The position numbers and the translations under genes are program-made. From contig CP073692.1 of NCBI GenBank assembly GCA_018228665.1, positions 2,616,046 through 2,680,045 on the forward strand: a stretch of 64,000 nucleotides of DNA, written 5' to 3'. Source of the stretch: Faecalicatena sp. Marseille-Q4148 (GTDB lineage Bacteria > Bacillota > Clostridia > Lachnospirales > Lachnospiraceae). Numbering within the stretch: the first letter of the stretch is position 1; every line of letters starts with the position of its first letter. The notes under the pieces are model-generated. The model searched no databases, had not been told where the DNA came from, and saw nothing but the letters and a program-made list of their open reading frames with translations. This document shows, piece by piece, positions 18,760 to 26,952 of this stretch.

Positions 18760-19992
18760 ATGGAGAACAAAAATGAATATTCCTTTCTGAAAGAGAAAAT
18801 TAAAGACAAACCATTTAACTGGAAACATTTATGGCAGAAGGCATGTCTGATCGCAGGGGCAGGGATTCTTTTTGGAATTTGTGCCTGTATAGCTTTTTAC
18901 GGACTAAAACCATGGGCAGAAAAGAGATTCGAGAATAGTCCCCAAAAAGTAGTTGTGCCTCCGGATGATGAAGAAGAGAATCCGCAGAATCAAGAGGAAG
19001 AAGAGCAGGAAGATAAGACAGCAGTCCTTGATATTAACAATGTACGGGAATTGAACCGGGCTGTGTATGATGTTTCCCGCACAGCGTCAAAAGCTGTAGC
19101 TCAGGTAACCGTACGTCCGGCAGGAGACGAATGGCTGGATGAGTCTTACCAGGCGGCAGCAGGTATTGTACTGGCAGATAATGGAAGAGAAATACTTGTT
19201 TTGACAGAAGGGATCTTGTTTGGAAATTCAGAAGAGACGATTGCAGTGACGCTTCCGGATGACAAAGAATATGAGGCAGTGTTAAAGAAAAAAGATGATA
19301 ATCTCGGACTGGCAGTGGTTGGAATCAGCAAGACATTGCTGTCAGATACTGTTTGGACGTATACGAATTTTGCTGTTTATGGTAACTCCAATCTGCTTGG
19401 AAGAGGGGATGGGCTGATTGCCCTCGGAAGACCATTTGGCACGAAAGACGGACTGGCTTATGGAGTAGTCAGTTCCACACAGTCCCAGATATGTAAAGCA
19501 GATGGGATGTGCCGAATTCTTGAGAGCGATATCGGAGCGAATGAAAACAGTTCGGCAATTCTTTTTAATGTGAATGGCGAATTTGTGGGAATCACATGCC
19601 GGGCGGCTGATGAAACGAGCCGAAGTAATTTGATTGCCTATCCAATCTCAGAGATTAAATCACAGATAGAGCTTTTGCTCAATGGCAGCGGCGTACCTTA
19701 TGTAGGAATCCATGGAGAAGACATTCCGAAAGCTGTTCAGGAGAAAAAACAGATTCCAATGGGAGTTTATGTTAAGGAAGTAGAAGCAGATTCGCCGGCA
19801 ATGCAGTCGGGAATTCAAAGCGGCGATATCATTGTATCTGTTGACGGAGATGAGATCCAGACATTGGCAAGTTACAAAACAAAGATTTTAACTTATAGAA
19901 CGGATGCAAAAATCCGCATTGGTGTGAAGCGGGCTGGAGCAGACGGGTATGTAGATATTACATATGAAGTGACAGTTGCAAGTAAAGAATAA
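18760..19992 (+). CDS. HtrA/DegP-like PDZ protein with degraded catalytic triad
   Basis: Membrane-anchored protein of 410 aa: cytoplasmic N-terminus, one transmembrane helix (about 27-48), acidic linker (67-86), trypsin-like domain (about 100-300) and a PDZ domain (about 312-405, VEADSPAMQSGIQSGDIIVSVDG). In active HtrA enzymes His sits in a TNNHVV stretch, Asp in DLAV and Ser in GNSGGP. Here the corresponding stretches read LVLTEGI (Glu near 150), NLGLAVV (Gly in place of Asp) and NENSSAIL; S264 may survive but the oxyanion glycines do not. It is therefore probably a non-catalytic, peptide-binding relative. Monocistronic promoter; yhaM begins 20 nt after it. Confidence 0.85.
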   Translation: MENKNEYSFLKEKIKDKPFNWKHLWQKACLIAGAGILFGICACIAFYGLKPWAEKRFENSPQKVVVPPDDEEENPQNQEEEEQEDKTAVLDINNVRELNRAVYDVSRTASKAVAQVTVRPAGDEWLDESYQAAAGIVLADNGREILVLTEGILFGNSEETIAVTLPDDKEYEAVLKKKDDNLGLAVVGISKTLLSDTVWTYTNFAVYGNSNLLGRGDGLIALGRPFGTKDGLAYGVVSSTQSQICKADGMCRILESDIGANENSSAILFNVNGEFVGITCRAADETSRSNLIAYPISEIKSQIELLLNGSGVPYVGIHGEDIPKAVQEKKQIPMGVYVKEVEADSPAMQSGIQSGDIIVSVDGDEIQTLASYKTKILTYRTDAKIRIGVKRAGADGYVDITYEVTVASKE

Positions 19993-20012
19993 AGACAGGA
20001 AGAGGAAAAACT

Positions 20013-20954
20013 ATGCGCTATATTAATACACTCCATGAAGGAGAAACCATTAGAAATATTTATTTATGTAAATCAAAACGTTCTGCAGAAACACGAAACG
20101 GCAAACCATATGATACACTGAATCTGCAGGATAAGACAGGTATGCTGGACGGAAAAATCTGGGATCCGAATTCTCAGGGAGTGGCAGATTATGATGAGAT
20201 GGACTTCGTAGAAGTATTTGGTGATGTCATCAGTTATAATGGCAGCCTTCAGCTGAATATCCGTCAGCTCAGAGTAGCAGAAGAAGGAGAATATAATCCG
20301 GCTGATTATATGCCGACAAGCGAGAACAGTGTCGATGTGATGTACAATGAGCTGCTAAGCTATGTAAAGCAGATTGAAAATCCATACCTGCGCCAGGCAG
20401 TAGAATATTACTTTGTAAAAGATGAAGCATTTATCAAGAAATTTAAAGCACATTCAGCAGCTAAGAGTATTCATCATGGATTTTCGGGAGGACTGTTGGA
20501 ACATACACTCAGTATTGTGAAAATGTGTGAATTTTATGTTCATTCCTACAGCATCTTCAATAAAGACCTGTTGTATGCGGCAGCCCTGTATCATGATATC
20601 GGTAAGACAAAAGAGCTGTCAGCATTTCCGGAAAATGACTATACAGACGGAGGACAGCTTCTCGGGCATATTGTGATCGGTGTAGAAATGGTAAGCGATG
20701 CTGTGCGCAGCATTCCGGGATTTCCGGAGACGCTGGCAAATGAATTAAAACATTGCATTGTGGCTCATCACGGTGAACTGGAATATGGATCACCGAAAAA
20801 GCCGGCGTTGGCTGAGGCGTTGGCGCTATATCATGCCGATTGTACCGATGCGAGATTCCAGACATTGAAAGAATTATTTAAAGATAAGCAGACAAATGAC
20901 TGGCTTGGTTATAACAGATTATTTGAATCGAATTTAAGAAAGACGAGCATTTAA
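20013..20954 (+). CDS. yhaM: 3'-5' exoribonuclease YhaM family
   Basis: RNA/DNA 3'-5' exonuclease of 313 aa. An N-terminal OB-fold nucleic-acid-binding domain (about 10-100, TLNLQDKTGMLDGKIWDP) is followed by an HD metallohydrolase domain with ligands in HHGFSGGLLEHTLS, H194-D195 (YHDIGKTKEL) and IVAHHGELEYGSPKKP. Length matches Bacillus YhaM (314 aa). Site AGGAAGAGG precedes the ATG. It probably shares the promoter of the HtrA-like gene and ends before a terminator. Confidence 0.93.
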   Translation: MRYINTLHEGETIRNIYLCKSKRSAETRNGKPYDTLNLQDKTGMLDGKIWDPNSQGVADYDEMDFVEVFGDVISYNGSLQLNIRQLRVAEEGEYNPADYMPTSENSVDVMYNELLSYVKQIENPYLRQAVEYYFVKDEAFIKKFKAHSAAKSIHHGFSGGLLEHTLSIVKMCEFYVHSYSIFNKDLLYAAALYHDIGKTKELSAFPENDYTDGGQLLGHIVIGVEMVSDAVRSIPGFPETLANELKHCIVAHHGELEYGSPKKPALAEALALYHADCTDARFQTLKELFKDKQTNDWLGYNRLFESNLRKTSI

Positions 20955-20965
20955 AAAGGAAAGTA

Positions 20966-20998
20966 GAAGGAACAAGGCGAAAGGTTTGTTCCTTTTCT
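20966..20998 (+). terminator. Terminator after yhaM
   Basis: AAGGAACAA at 20968-20976 pairs exactly with TTGTTCCTT at 20987-20995, loop GGCGAAAGGT, followed by TTCT. Confidence 0.75.
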
Positions 20999-21040
20999 GT
21001 TACATATGAACAGGAACTAGAAAGAAGCAGGGGAAAATCA

Positions 21041-22441
21041 ATGAATAAAAATGAAATAGTAACAGTTACAATAGAAGACATCGGTGTTGGAGGAGAAGGA
21101 ATCGGAAAGATTGACGGGTATACACTTTTCGTAAAAGATACAGTCATTGGAGATGTGGTTGAAGTTAAAATTATGAAGGCAAAGAAACATTATGGATATG
21201 CAAGATTAATGAAAATTCTTACGCCGTCCCCAAATCGCATTACGCCTCCTTGTCCGGTGGCAAGACAGTGTGGAGGATGCCAGATTCAGGCGATGTCTTA
21301 TGAAGAACAGCTTCGCTTCAAGCAGAATAAAGTAAAAAACAATCTCATACGTCTGGGAGGATTTGCAGAGGAACGAATTGAAACGCTTATGGAGCCTATC
21401 TGCGGGATGGAGCATCCGTTTCATTACCGGAATAAAGCACAGTTCCCGATTGGACAGGATAAAGAGGGAAATCCTGTAGCCGGTTTCTATGCAGGGCGTA
21501 CGCATCAGATCATTTCTAATCTGGATTGTATGCTTGGGGTAGAAGAAAATGAGAAAATCCTTCAGATTCTTCTGGCATTTATGAAGAAATATCACTTGTC
21601 TGCCTATGATGAGCAAACGCAGCGAGGTCTATTTCGTCATGTACTCATTCGCTATGGATTTACAACAAAAGAAATCATGGTCTGCTTTGTTGTTAATGGA
21701 AACAGGATTCCCCATGAAGAAGAACTTGTCGCAGAACTTATGACCATTTCCGGAATGACAAGCATTAGTCTCAGTGTAAACCGGGAAAATACAAATGTCA
21801 TTATGGGAAAAGAGATACGGGTGCTGGCAGGACAGGCGTATATCACAGATTATATCGGCAATGTAAAATACCAGATCTCTCCGCTTTCTTTTTATCAGGT
21901 CAATCCGGTTCAGACAGAAAAATTATATGGTTATGCACTGGAATATGCGGGCTTGAGCGGAGGCGAGACCGTGTGGGATCTCTATTGTGGAATCGGAACA
22001 ATCTCACTCTTCCTTGCACAGAAGGCAAAACAGGTATATGGCGTTGAGATTGTCCCGCAGGCTGTAGAGGATGCCAGAAAAAATGCCAAACTTAACGAGA
22101 TGGGAAATGCGGAATTCTATGTAGGTAAAGCAGAAGAAGTGCTTCCGGAATACTATGCATCTTACGAAAGAGAGCATAAAGGCGAGACAGCACATGCCGA
22201 TGTGATCGTAGTAGATCCGCCGCGGAAAGGCTGTGAAGAGTCGCTGCTTCGAACGATGGTTGATATGAAGCCGGAACGGATTGTGTATGTGAGCTGTGAC
22301 TCTGCGACATTGGCAAGGGATCTGAAGTATCTGTGCGGGGAAGGATATCAGCTGGAGAGAGTGCAGGCGGTAGATATGTTTCCAATGACAGTGCATGTGG
22401 AAACGGTAGTAATGCTTTCCCGCAAAAAACTGACAGTGTAA
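21041..22441 (+). CDS. rlmD: 23S rRNA (uracil-5-)-methyltransferase, RumA/RlmD type
   Basis: SAM-dependent m5U methyltransferase of 466 aa. N-terminal TRAM domain (1-60); four cysteines for a [4Fe-4S] cluster (C71, C77, C80 and C163); SAM-binding motif VWDLYCGIGTISLFLAQKA; catalytic DPPRKGCEESLL and nucleophile C419 in YVSCDSATLARDL. The C-terminus (HVETVVMLSRKKLTV) is intact. Clostridia often carry two paralogues, one also called RlmCD, so the exact uridine target is uncertain. The 3' end of this gene is a well-known integration site for conjugative elements, and relics follow immediately. Confidence 0.92.
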   Translation: MNKNEIVTVTIEDIGVGGEGIGKIDGYTLFVKDTVIGDVVEVKIMKAKKHYGYARLMKILTPSPNRITPPCPVARQCGGCQIQAMSYEEQLRFKQNKVKNNLIRLGGFAEERIETLMEPICGMEHPFHYRNKAQFPIGQDKEGNPVAGFYAGRTHQIISNLDCMLGVEENEKILQILLAFMKKYHLSAYDEQTQRGLFRHVLIRYGFTTKEIMVCFVVNGNRIPHEEELVAELMTISGMTSISLSVNRENTNVIMGKEIRVLAGQAYITDYIGNVKYQISPLSFYQVNPVQTEKLYGYALEYAGLSGGETVWDLYCGIGTISLFLAQKAKQVYGVEIVPQAVEDARKNAKLNEMGNAEFYVGKAEEVLPEYYASYEREHKGETAHADVIVVDPPRKGCEESLLRTMVDMKPERIVYVSCDSATLARDLKYLCGEGYQLERVQAVDMFPMTVHVETVVMLSRKKLTV

Positions 22442-22551
22442 TCAATGTAAAAGTCGAGTTTGGCGAGGGTGAGGGCAAAGTACCGCTTGCTAATATTGCT
22501 AAAAGAGCAGAAGTGATAAAGGATGCTTTGAAGCATTTTGAGGTGATTTAA
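22442..22551 (+). pseudogene. Relic of an integrated element downstream of rlmD
   Basis: In the frame one base off rlmD, an open stretch runs through the end of that gene and continues as INVKVEFGEGEGKVPLANIA and then AEVIKDALKHFEVI before TAA at 22551. From memory, similar C-terminal tails follow rumA/rlmD in many Lachnospiraceae carrying integrated elements, where the IAKRAE and AEVIKDALKHF parts are separated by several dozen residues; here they are joined directly, so an internal deletion is likely. It has no own ribosome site. The identity rests on recalled family sequence and is tentative. Confidence 0.45.
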
Positions 22552-22573
22552 TTGTAGCAAGGAAGGTTTGCAA

Positions 22574-22977
22574 ATGAGTATAGATAATATAATTTCCATA
22601 ATTATTAGTATATTAGGTTCTTCTGTAATAACGTTGATATTGTCCACATTTATTTTTCAACCAATGCAAGATAAGAAAAAGTATATTTTTGACGAAAAAA
22701 GAGAGTATATGAATCTATAATTGTATTTGCGCAAATTGTACTTTTTCCAGCCGAAGCGAAATTTTCTTTAGGAGTTGCAAGGTATAATATACAAGAGCTA
22801 TCAGATGATGAAAATAGAAATAATGCAATAAATGATTTGAAGATGGCAATTCCTAAGTTGAAGTTAATTTCAAAAGATGATGGTCTTGTCAAGGAATTAG
22901 ATAAATTTATTCACCAGAAAAGAGAGGAACAATTTAATATACTTGTAAATCGATTGAGAAAGGATTTATACAAATAA
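22574..22977 (+). pseudogene. Frameshifted membrane-anchored protein, unknown function
   Basis: An ATG at 22574 opens a frame with one hydrophobic helix (ISIIISILGSSVITLILSTF) ending at TAA 22718-22720. The message continues in another frame from about 22715 (SIIVFAQIVLFPAEAKFSLG onward) to TAA at 22977, giving about 85 further residues rich in charged helix and ending RLRKDLYK. Joined, this would be a single-pass protein of about 134 aa with a cytoplasmic helical domain. One indel near 22708-22720 explains the break. I do not recognise the family. Confidence 0.6.
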
Positions 22978-23002
22978 AACTAGGTGTCTTGCGGAGGTTT
23001 TT

Positions 23003-23785
23003 ATGGAACAAAAATTTTATGATGAGATAAAGAACATCTTGATAACAGCAAGAAATAAAGTCTATCAAACAGCTAATTTTGCAATGGTTGAAGCATATTG
23101 GAATATAGGAAAATCAATCATTGAAGAACAGGGCGGTAATGAAAAGGCGGAGTATGGGACAGGTTTATTGAAAGAATTATCGAAACAAATGACTCGAGAT
23201 TTTGGAAAAGGATTTACTGTTGCCAATTTGAAAAATATGAGGTAGTTTTATTTGACGTTTCCAAATGGCTACGCACTGCGTAGCGAATTAAGTTGGACTC
23301 ATTATCGGCTTTTGATGCGTGTGGAAAATGATAAAGCACGAGAATTTTATATGCAGGAAGCCGTAAAATCACAATGGAGTACCAGACAGCTTGAAAGACA
23401 GATAAATTCTTTCTTTTACGAAAGATTATTATCCAGTAAAAATAAAGAGCAGGTTGCGGCAGAAATTCAGACATTGGAGACGGCAAAAAAACCAGAAGAT
23501 GTTATCCGTGACCCATATGTATTGGAATTTCTTGGACTGACACCAAATGATGATTTTTATGAAAGTGATTTAGAGCAAGCGTTAATTACACATTTGCAGA
23601 AATTTCTTTTGGAACTTGGCAGAGGCTTTTCATTTGTTGCAAGGCAGAAAAGAATAACGTTTGATGGACGCCATTTTAGAATTGACATAGAAGATTCATC
23701 CTACACTTCAGATGATCTTGCAGGTAAGATTAGATTAACAAAAAGAACCATAGGTGCAAAGTACTGTAAGGGGGAGGAACAATGA
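23003..23785 (+). pseudogene. DUF1016/YhcG nuclease, broken by an in-frame TAG and C-terminal loss
   Basis: The frame from ATG 23003 encodes the N-terminal DUF1016 domain (NFAMVEAYWNIGKSIIEEQG through FGKGFTVANLKNMR), hits TAG at 23243-23245 and continues in the same frame with FYLTFPN, ELSWTHYRLLMRVEN and the start of the C-terminal nuclease domain (FVARQKRITFDGRHFRID). Family members read MRQFYLTFP here, so CAG became TAG. After RHFRID the expected PD-(D/E)xK core (LVFYN and following) is absent and unrelated residues lead to TGA at 23785. It is thus doubly inactivated. GGAGG precedes the original start. Confidence 0.8.
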
Positions 23786-23786
23786 T

Positions 23787-24506
23787 ATGTTTTATATTGC
23801 TATATGTGATGATGATGAAAAGTCTGTAAGTATTTTGAAGGAAAAAATGTTATCAGTGTTAAAAAAGATTAATATTGTTGCTGATATTTCCTTATATACG
23901 CAGAGCCAGTCATTGCAGTATGATATTCAAGAGGGGAAATATTTTGATTTAATCTTAAGTGATATTGAGATGCCGAATATAGATGGGATGCATTTGGCTC
24001 AGTATGTGAAGAAATACTTGTCTGATGTGATTATTATTTTTATCACTTCGTATACCAAATATGCAATCGATGCTTTTGAATTAGCTATTTTCCGATATAT
24101 ACCTAAAAATTCCTTGGATATAAAGTTTGAACATGCCATACGGGATGCGTTTAAATTAATTATGGGAAGATCAAATCAGGTATATTGTATCGATATGCCT
24201 AGCAGGGTAGAACGAATATTGCATCAGAAAATTCTTTATATAGAAAGAGAAGGTAAAAATTCGGTTTTAGCGTTGACTGATGGAAGCATAACAAAAGTAA
24301 GAAAGAGTTTAGCTGATGTTATGAAGGAGTTGGCTTCTAAGGATTTTATGTTTATTGACCGAGGGACGATTGTAAATATACAATATATTGTGAAAATCAA
24401 AGATGACTATGTAGAACTTAAGGATGGCGTTCGTTTATTGGCAAGTCATGCTAAAATGGAACAGGTCAAACAGGCGATTAATTCGTATTGGGAGGCACGT
24501 ATATGA
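23787..24506 (+). CDS. LytTR-family response regulator (AgrA-like)
   Basis: Response regulator of 239 aa: receiver domain with acidic CDDDEK near residue 8 and phospho-acceptor Asp in LILSDIEMPNIDGM, then a LytTR DNA-binding domain (about 135-237; LYIEREGKNSVLALTDG, FIDRGTIVNIQYIVKI). The start at 23787 has GGGGGAGG 8 nt before it; the frame upstream belongs to the DUF1016 relic. It overlaps its kinase gene by ATGA. The agrBD genes of a peptide quorum system are not present nearby; the likely target is the ABC exporter downstream. Confidence 0.92.
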   Translation: MFYIAICDDDEKSVSILKEKMLSVLKKINIVADISLYTQSQSLQYDIQEGKYFDLILSDIEMPNIDGMHLAQYVKKYLSDVIIIFITSYTKYAIDAFELAIFRYIPKNSLDIKFEHAIRDAFKLIMGRSNQVYCIDMPSRVERILHQKILYIEREGKNSVLALTDGSITKVRKSLADVMKELASKDFMFIDRGTIVNIQYIVKIKDDYVELKDGVRLLASHAKMEQVKQAINSYWEARI

Positions 24507-25810
24507 GTTTCGTGTATCAAATGATAGAATATGCAGGAACTTTTATTGAGCTTTATGTTGCGTATTTGGTTTTTGCGATACTATTTGGAAAAGATAAAAG
24601 AATAGAGATTCCATATATGAATTTGTTTTTTGCAAGTATAGGGGCAATTGGAACAGTTCTGCTTAACAATATTGTTTTAGTTTCTAATGTGACGTTAACG
24701 ATAGTATGGATATACTTGAGTGTAACGGGAATTTTTCTGTATAAAGTTCGAAAAATTTCTGTTTTTGTAGTGGCAAGTTTTTACCTGATATGTTTGAGTT
24801 CTTTTGACATTTTAGTGATAACGTTAGCTGCAAGCTTTTATGGTGGTATGGAAACTATAACAAAAGTAATGGAAGAGATGGGGGATATTAGAGTAATACT
24901 GATGATTGTTGTAAAAACTTTATGGGTATTGACGTATATTGTCCTCCGTAAATATTTACGAAAGATTTCGGTAAATATTAATTCTGGGTATGTAGCTATA
25001 CTAATACCTATAATTGGCTTTTGCGGGCATTTTTTTATGGTGAATGACGTGCGAATGGCATTTAATAGAACGATGCCATTAATCTGGTTTATGGCTATTT
25101 GTGTTTTGATTCTAATCATATTTATTGTATATTTTTTTTCAGAGCGTCAGAAAGAACAATTCAAAGTAAATTTTCTGGAAATGCGAACGAAGCTTTTGAG
25201 TGAAAAATATGACTCTATTAATGAGATTTATAGAGATAATTCGAAATTGTATCATGATTTGAACAATCATTTGAATGTCTTGTATCATATATTGGATGAT
25301 GAACATGTAGAGGAAGCAAAAGAATATATCAAAGAGATAAGCAAACCTATTCTGAGGTTGTGTAATACGGTTTGGACAGGTATAGATGTAGTTGATGTAG
25401 TGATAAATAGTAAATTACAGAGAATGCAGGAATTACATATTGAATCAGACATTAATGTTGAACTTCCTGAGAACAGCAATATATCGTCAAATGATTTATG
25501 CACGATATTGTCCAATATTATTGATAATGCGATTGAAGCAACAGAGCAATTACCGGAAAATAAGTGGATTCATATTACAATGCGTCGGATAAATTATTTC
25601 CTGTTCATTAAAGTGGTAAATTCGTGTAACGATGTGAAGAAATTTGAAATGCTTCCAAATACTACGAAAGAGAATAAAATGTTTCATGGATGGGGATTAC
25701 AGAGCGTTTCAGATGTTGTAAAGAAGTATGAGGGAACGTTAGAGTGTGTGAATGAAAAAGGAGAGTTTATTGTAAAAATAATGTTGCCATTTGATGCAAA
25801 GCAACTGTAG
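24503..25810 (+). CDS. GHKL-domain sensor kinase (AgrC-like)
   Basis: Sensor of 435 aa with six or seven transmembrane helices in residues 1-215, a dimerisation helix with the probable phospho-acceptor His in YHDLNNHLNVLYHIL, and a GHKL ATPase (N box in LCTILSNIIDNAIEATEQL, glycine box GWGLQSVSDVVKKYEG). This is the HPK10/AgrC architecture, which senses peptides in known cases. The ATG at 24503 overlaps the regulator stop and has GGAGG 9 nt ahead. A terminator follows. Confidence 0.92.
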   Translation: MSFVYQMIEYAGTFIELYVAYLVFAILFGKDKRIEIPYMNLFFASIGAIGTVLLNNIVLVSNVTLTIVWIYLSVTGIFLYKVRKISVFVVASFYLICLSSFDILVITLAASFYGGMETITKVMEEMGDIRVILMIVVKTLWVLTYIVLRKYLRKISVNINSGYVAILIPIIGFCGHFFMVNDVRMAFNRTMPLIWFMAICVLILIIFIVYFFSERQKEQFKVNFLEMRTKLLSEKYDSINEIYRDNSKLYHDLNNHLNVLYHILDDEHVEEAKEYIKEISKPILRLCNTVWTGIDVVDVVINSKLQRMQELHIESDINVELPENSNISSNDLCTILSNIIDNAIEATEQLPENKWIHITMRRINYFLFIKVVNSCNDVKKFEMLPNTTKENKMFHGWGLQSVSDVVKKYEGTLECVNEKGEFIVKIMLPFDAKQL

Positions 25811-25845
25811 AAGCAGGAAGTGAATTAAATGTATGTTGAAAATAA

Positions 25846-25887
25846 AAACTTGTCTTTGGATACTAATCCCAAAGGCGAGTTTTTTTA
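25846..25887 (+). terminator. Terminator after the GHKL kinase
   Basis: AAACTTGTCTTTGG at 25846-25859 pairs, with G-T pairs, with CCAAAGGCGAGTTT ending at 25882, followed by TTTT. Confidence 0.7.
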
Positions 25888-25924
25888 ATAATCAATTTTA
25901 TACTATTTTATTGATATTACTTAT

Positions 25925-25984
25925 GGACAGAAAACATATTTTTAGCGGACATAATAAACTATTATAAAAATCCTTTGGTATACT
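25925..25984 (+). promoter_or_regulatory. Candidate LytTR-controlled promoter of the ABC exporter
   Basis: GGACA at 25925-25929 and again at 25947-25951, 22 bp apart and each followed by an A-rich AAAC element, lie upstream of a -10 TATACT (25979-25984) that lacks a good -35. Paired direct repeats two helical turns apart beside a weak promoter are typical of LytTR activators. A further hairpin (TGAGAAAC 25999-26006, GTTTCTCA 26024-26031) is in the leader before the start at 26065. The assignment is inference. Confidence 0.4.
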
Positions 25985-26064
25985 CATATCAATCCGGTTG
26001 AGAAACGCAACTATGACGCAAATGTTTCTCAGGATCAGATATAATTTGGCGAGGAGTATGAAAA

Positions 26065-26952
26065 ATGGAACTTAAGATTACGAATCTTACAAAAGAATTT
26101 GGACAGTTTACCGCAGTAGACCATTTGAACATCACCATGACAAGCGGTGTGTATGGTCTGCTGGGTGTAAATGGTGCAGGAAAAACAACACTTATGCGTA
26201 TGCTTTGTACGTTGCTTCGTCCTACAAGTGGAAAGATTACCTGTAATGGGCGTGATATTTTAAAACTCGATGAAAAATACAGAGAAATTCTAGGGTACCT
26301 TCCGCAAGATTTTGGCTATTACCCGGATTTTACGATAGAAAATTATCTGCTGTATATTGCATCCATCAAGGGGATTCGTCCGGCGGTAGCTAAAAAGAGA
26401 GTTAAGGAACTGATTGTGGGAGTAGGACTTCAAAAGGCGGCAAGAAAGAAAATGAAACAGTTATCTGGAGGTATGCTGCGAAGAGCGGGAATTGCACAGG
26501 CAATGTTAAATGATCCGAAAATACTGATATTGGATGAGCCGACAGCAGGACTTGATCCAAACGAGCGTATCCGGTTCCGAAACCTGATTAGTGAATTGGC
26601 TGAAAATCGGCTGGTTCTCTTATCAACGCACATTGTTTCAGATGTTGAGTATATTGCGAATGAAATATTGCTGATGAAAGAAGGAAAAATCCTTTACAAC
26701 GGTACTGCAGATGAATTGTTGGGAATGATGGAAGAGGTTGTTTGGAAGTGCTATGTAAATAAAAGCGAAGTGGAAAAGTACATGAGGAAATATAAGATTT
26801 CTAACATGAAGTCGGAAGCTCACGGTGTGGAACTTCGGATTATTTCGGCGAAAAAACCGATGGCGGATGCAGAGCTTGTGGAGGCAAATCTGGAGGATTT
26901 ATTCTTGTACTATTTTGGAGAAAAGGCAGGTGACAACAATGCTGAATTTTGA
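26065..26952 (+). CDS. ABC-2 exporter ATP-binding subunit
   Basis: ATPase of 295 aa. Walker A GVNGAGKTTLMR (about 35-46), Q-loop GYLPQDFGYYPDF, signature LSGGMLRRAG, Walker B ILILDEPTAGLDP and switch His in LLSTHIVSDVE are all present, followed by a C-terminal extension of about 80 residues usual in ABC-2 exporters. The neighbouring membrane subunit starts within its last codons. The adjacent LytTR/GHKL pair suggests regulated export or self-protection; substrate unknown. Confidence 0.93.
   Translation: MELKITNLTKEFGQFTAVDHLNITMTSGVYGLLGVNGAGKTTLMRMLCTLLRPTSGKITCNGRDILKLDEKYREILGYLPQDFGYYPDFTIENYLLYIASIKGIRPAVAKKRVKELIVGVGLQKAARKKMKQLSGGMLRRAGIAQAMLNDPKILILDEPTAGLDPNERIRFRNLISELAENRLVLLSTHIVSDVEYIANEILLMKEGKILYNGTADELLGMMEEVVWKCYVNKSEVEKYMRKYKISNMKSEAHGVELRIISAKKPMADAELVEANLEDLFLYYFGEKAGDNNAEF

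Noticed and set aside
25828..25890. A 19-codon ORF after the GHKL kinase as a possible signal peptide gene
   Set aside because: It overlaps the terminator hairpin, lacks a ribosome site and has none of the features of an AgrD-type peptide.
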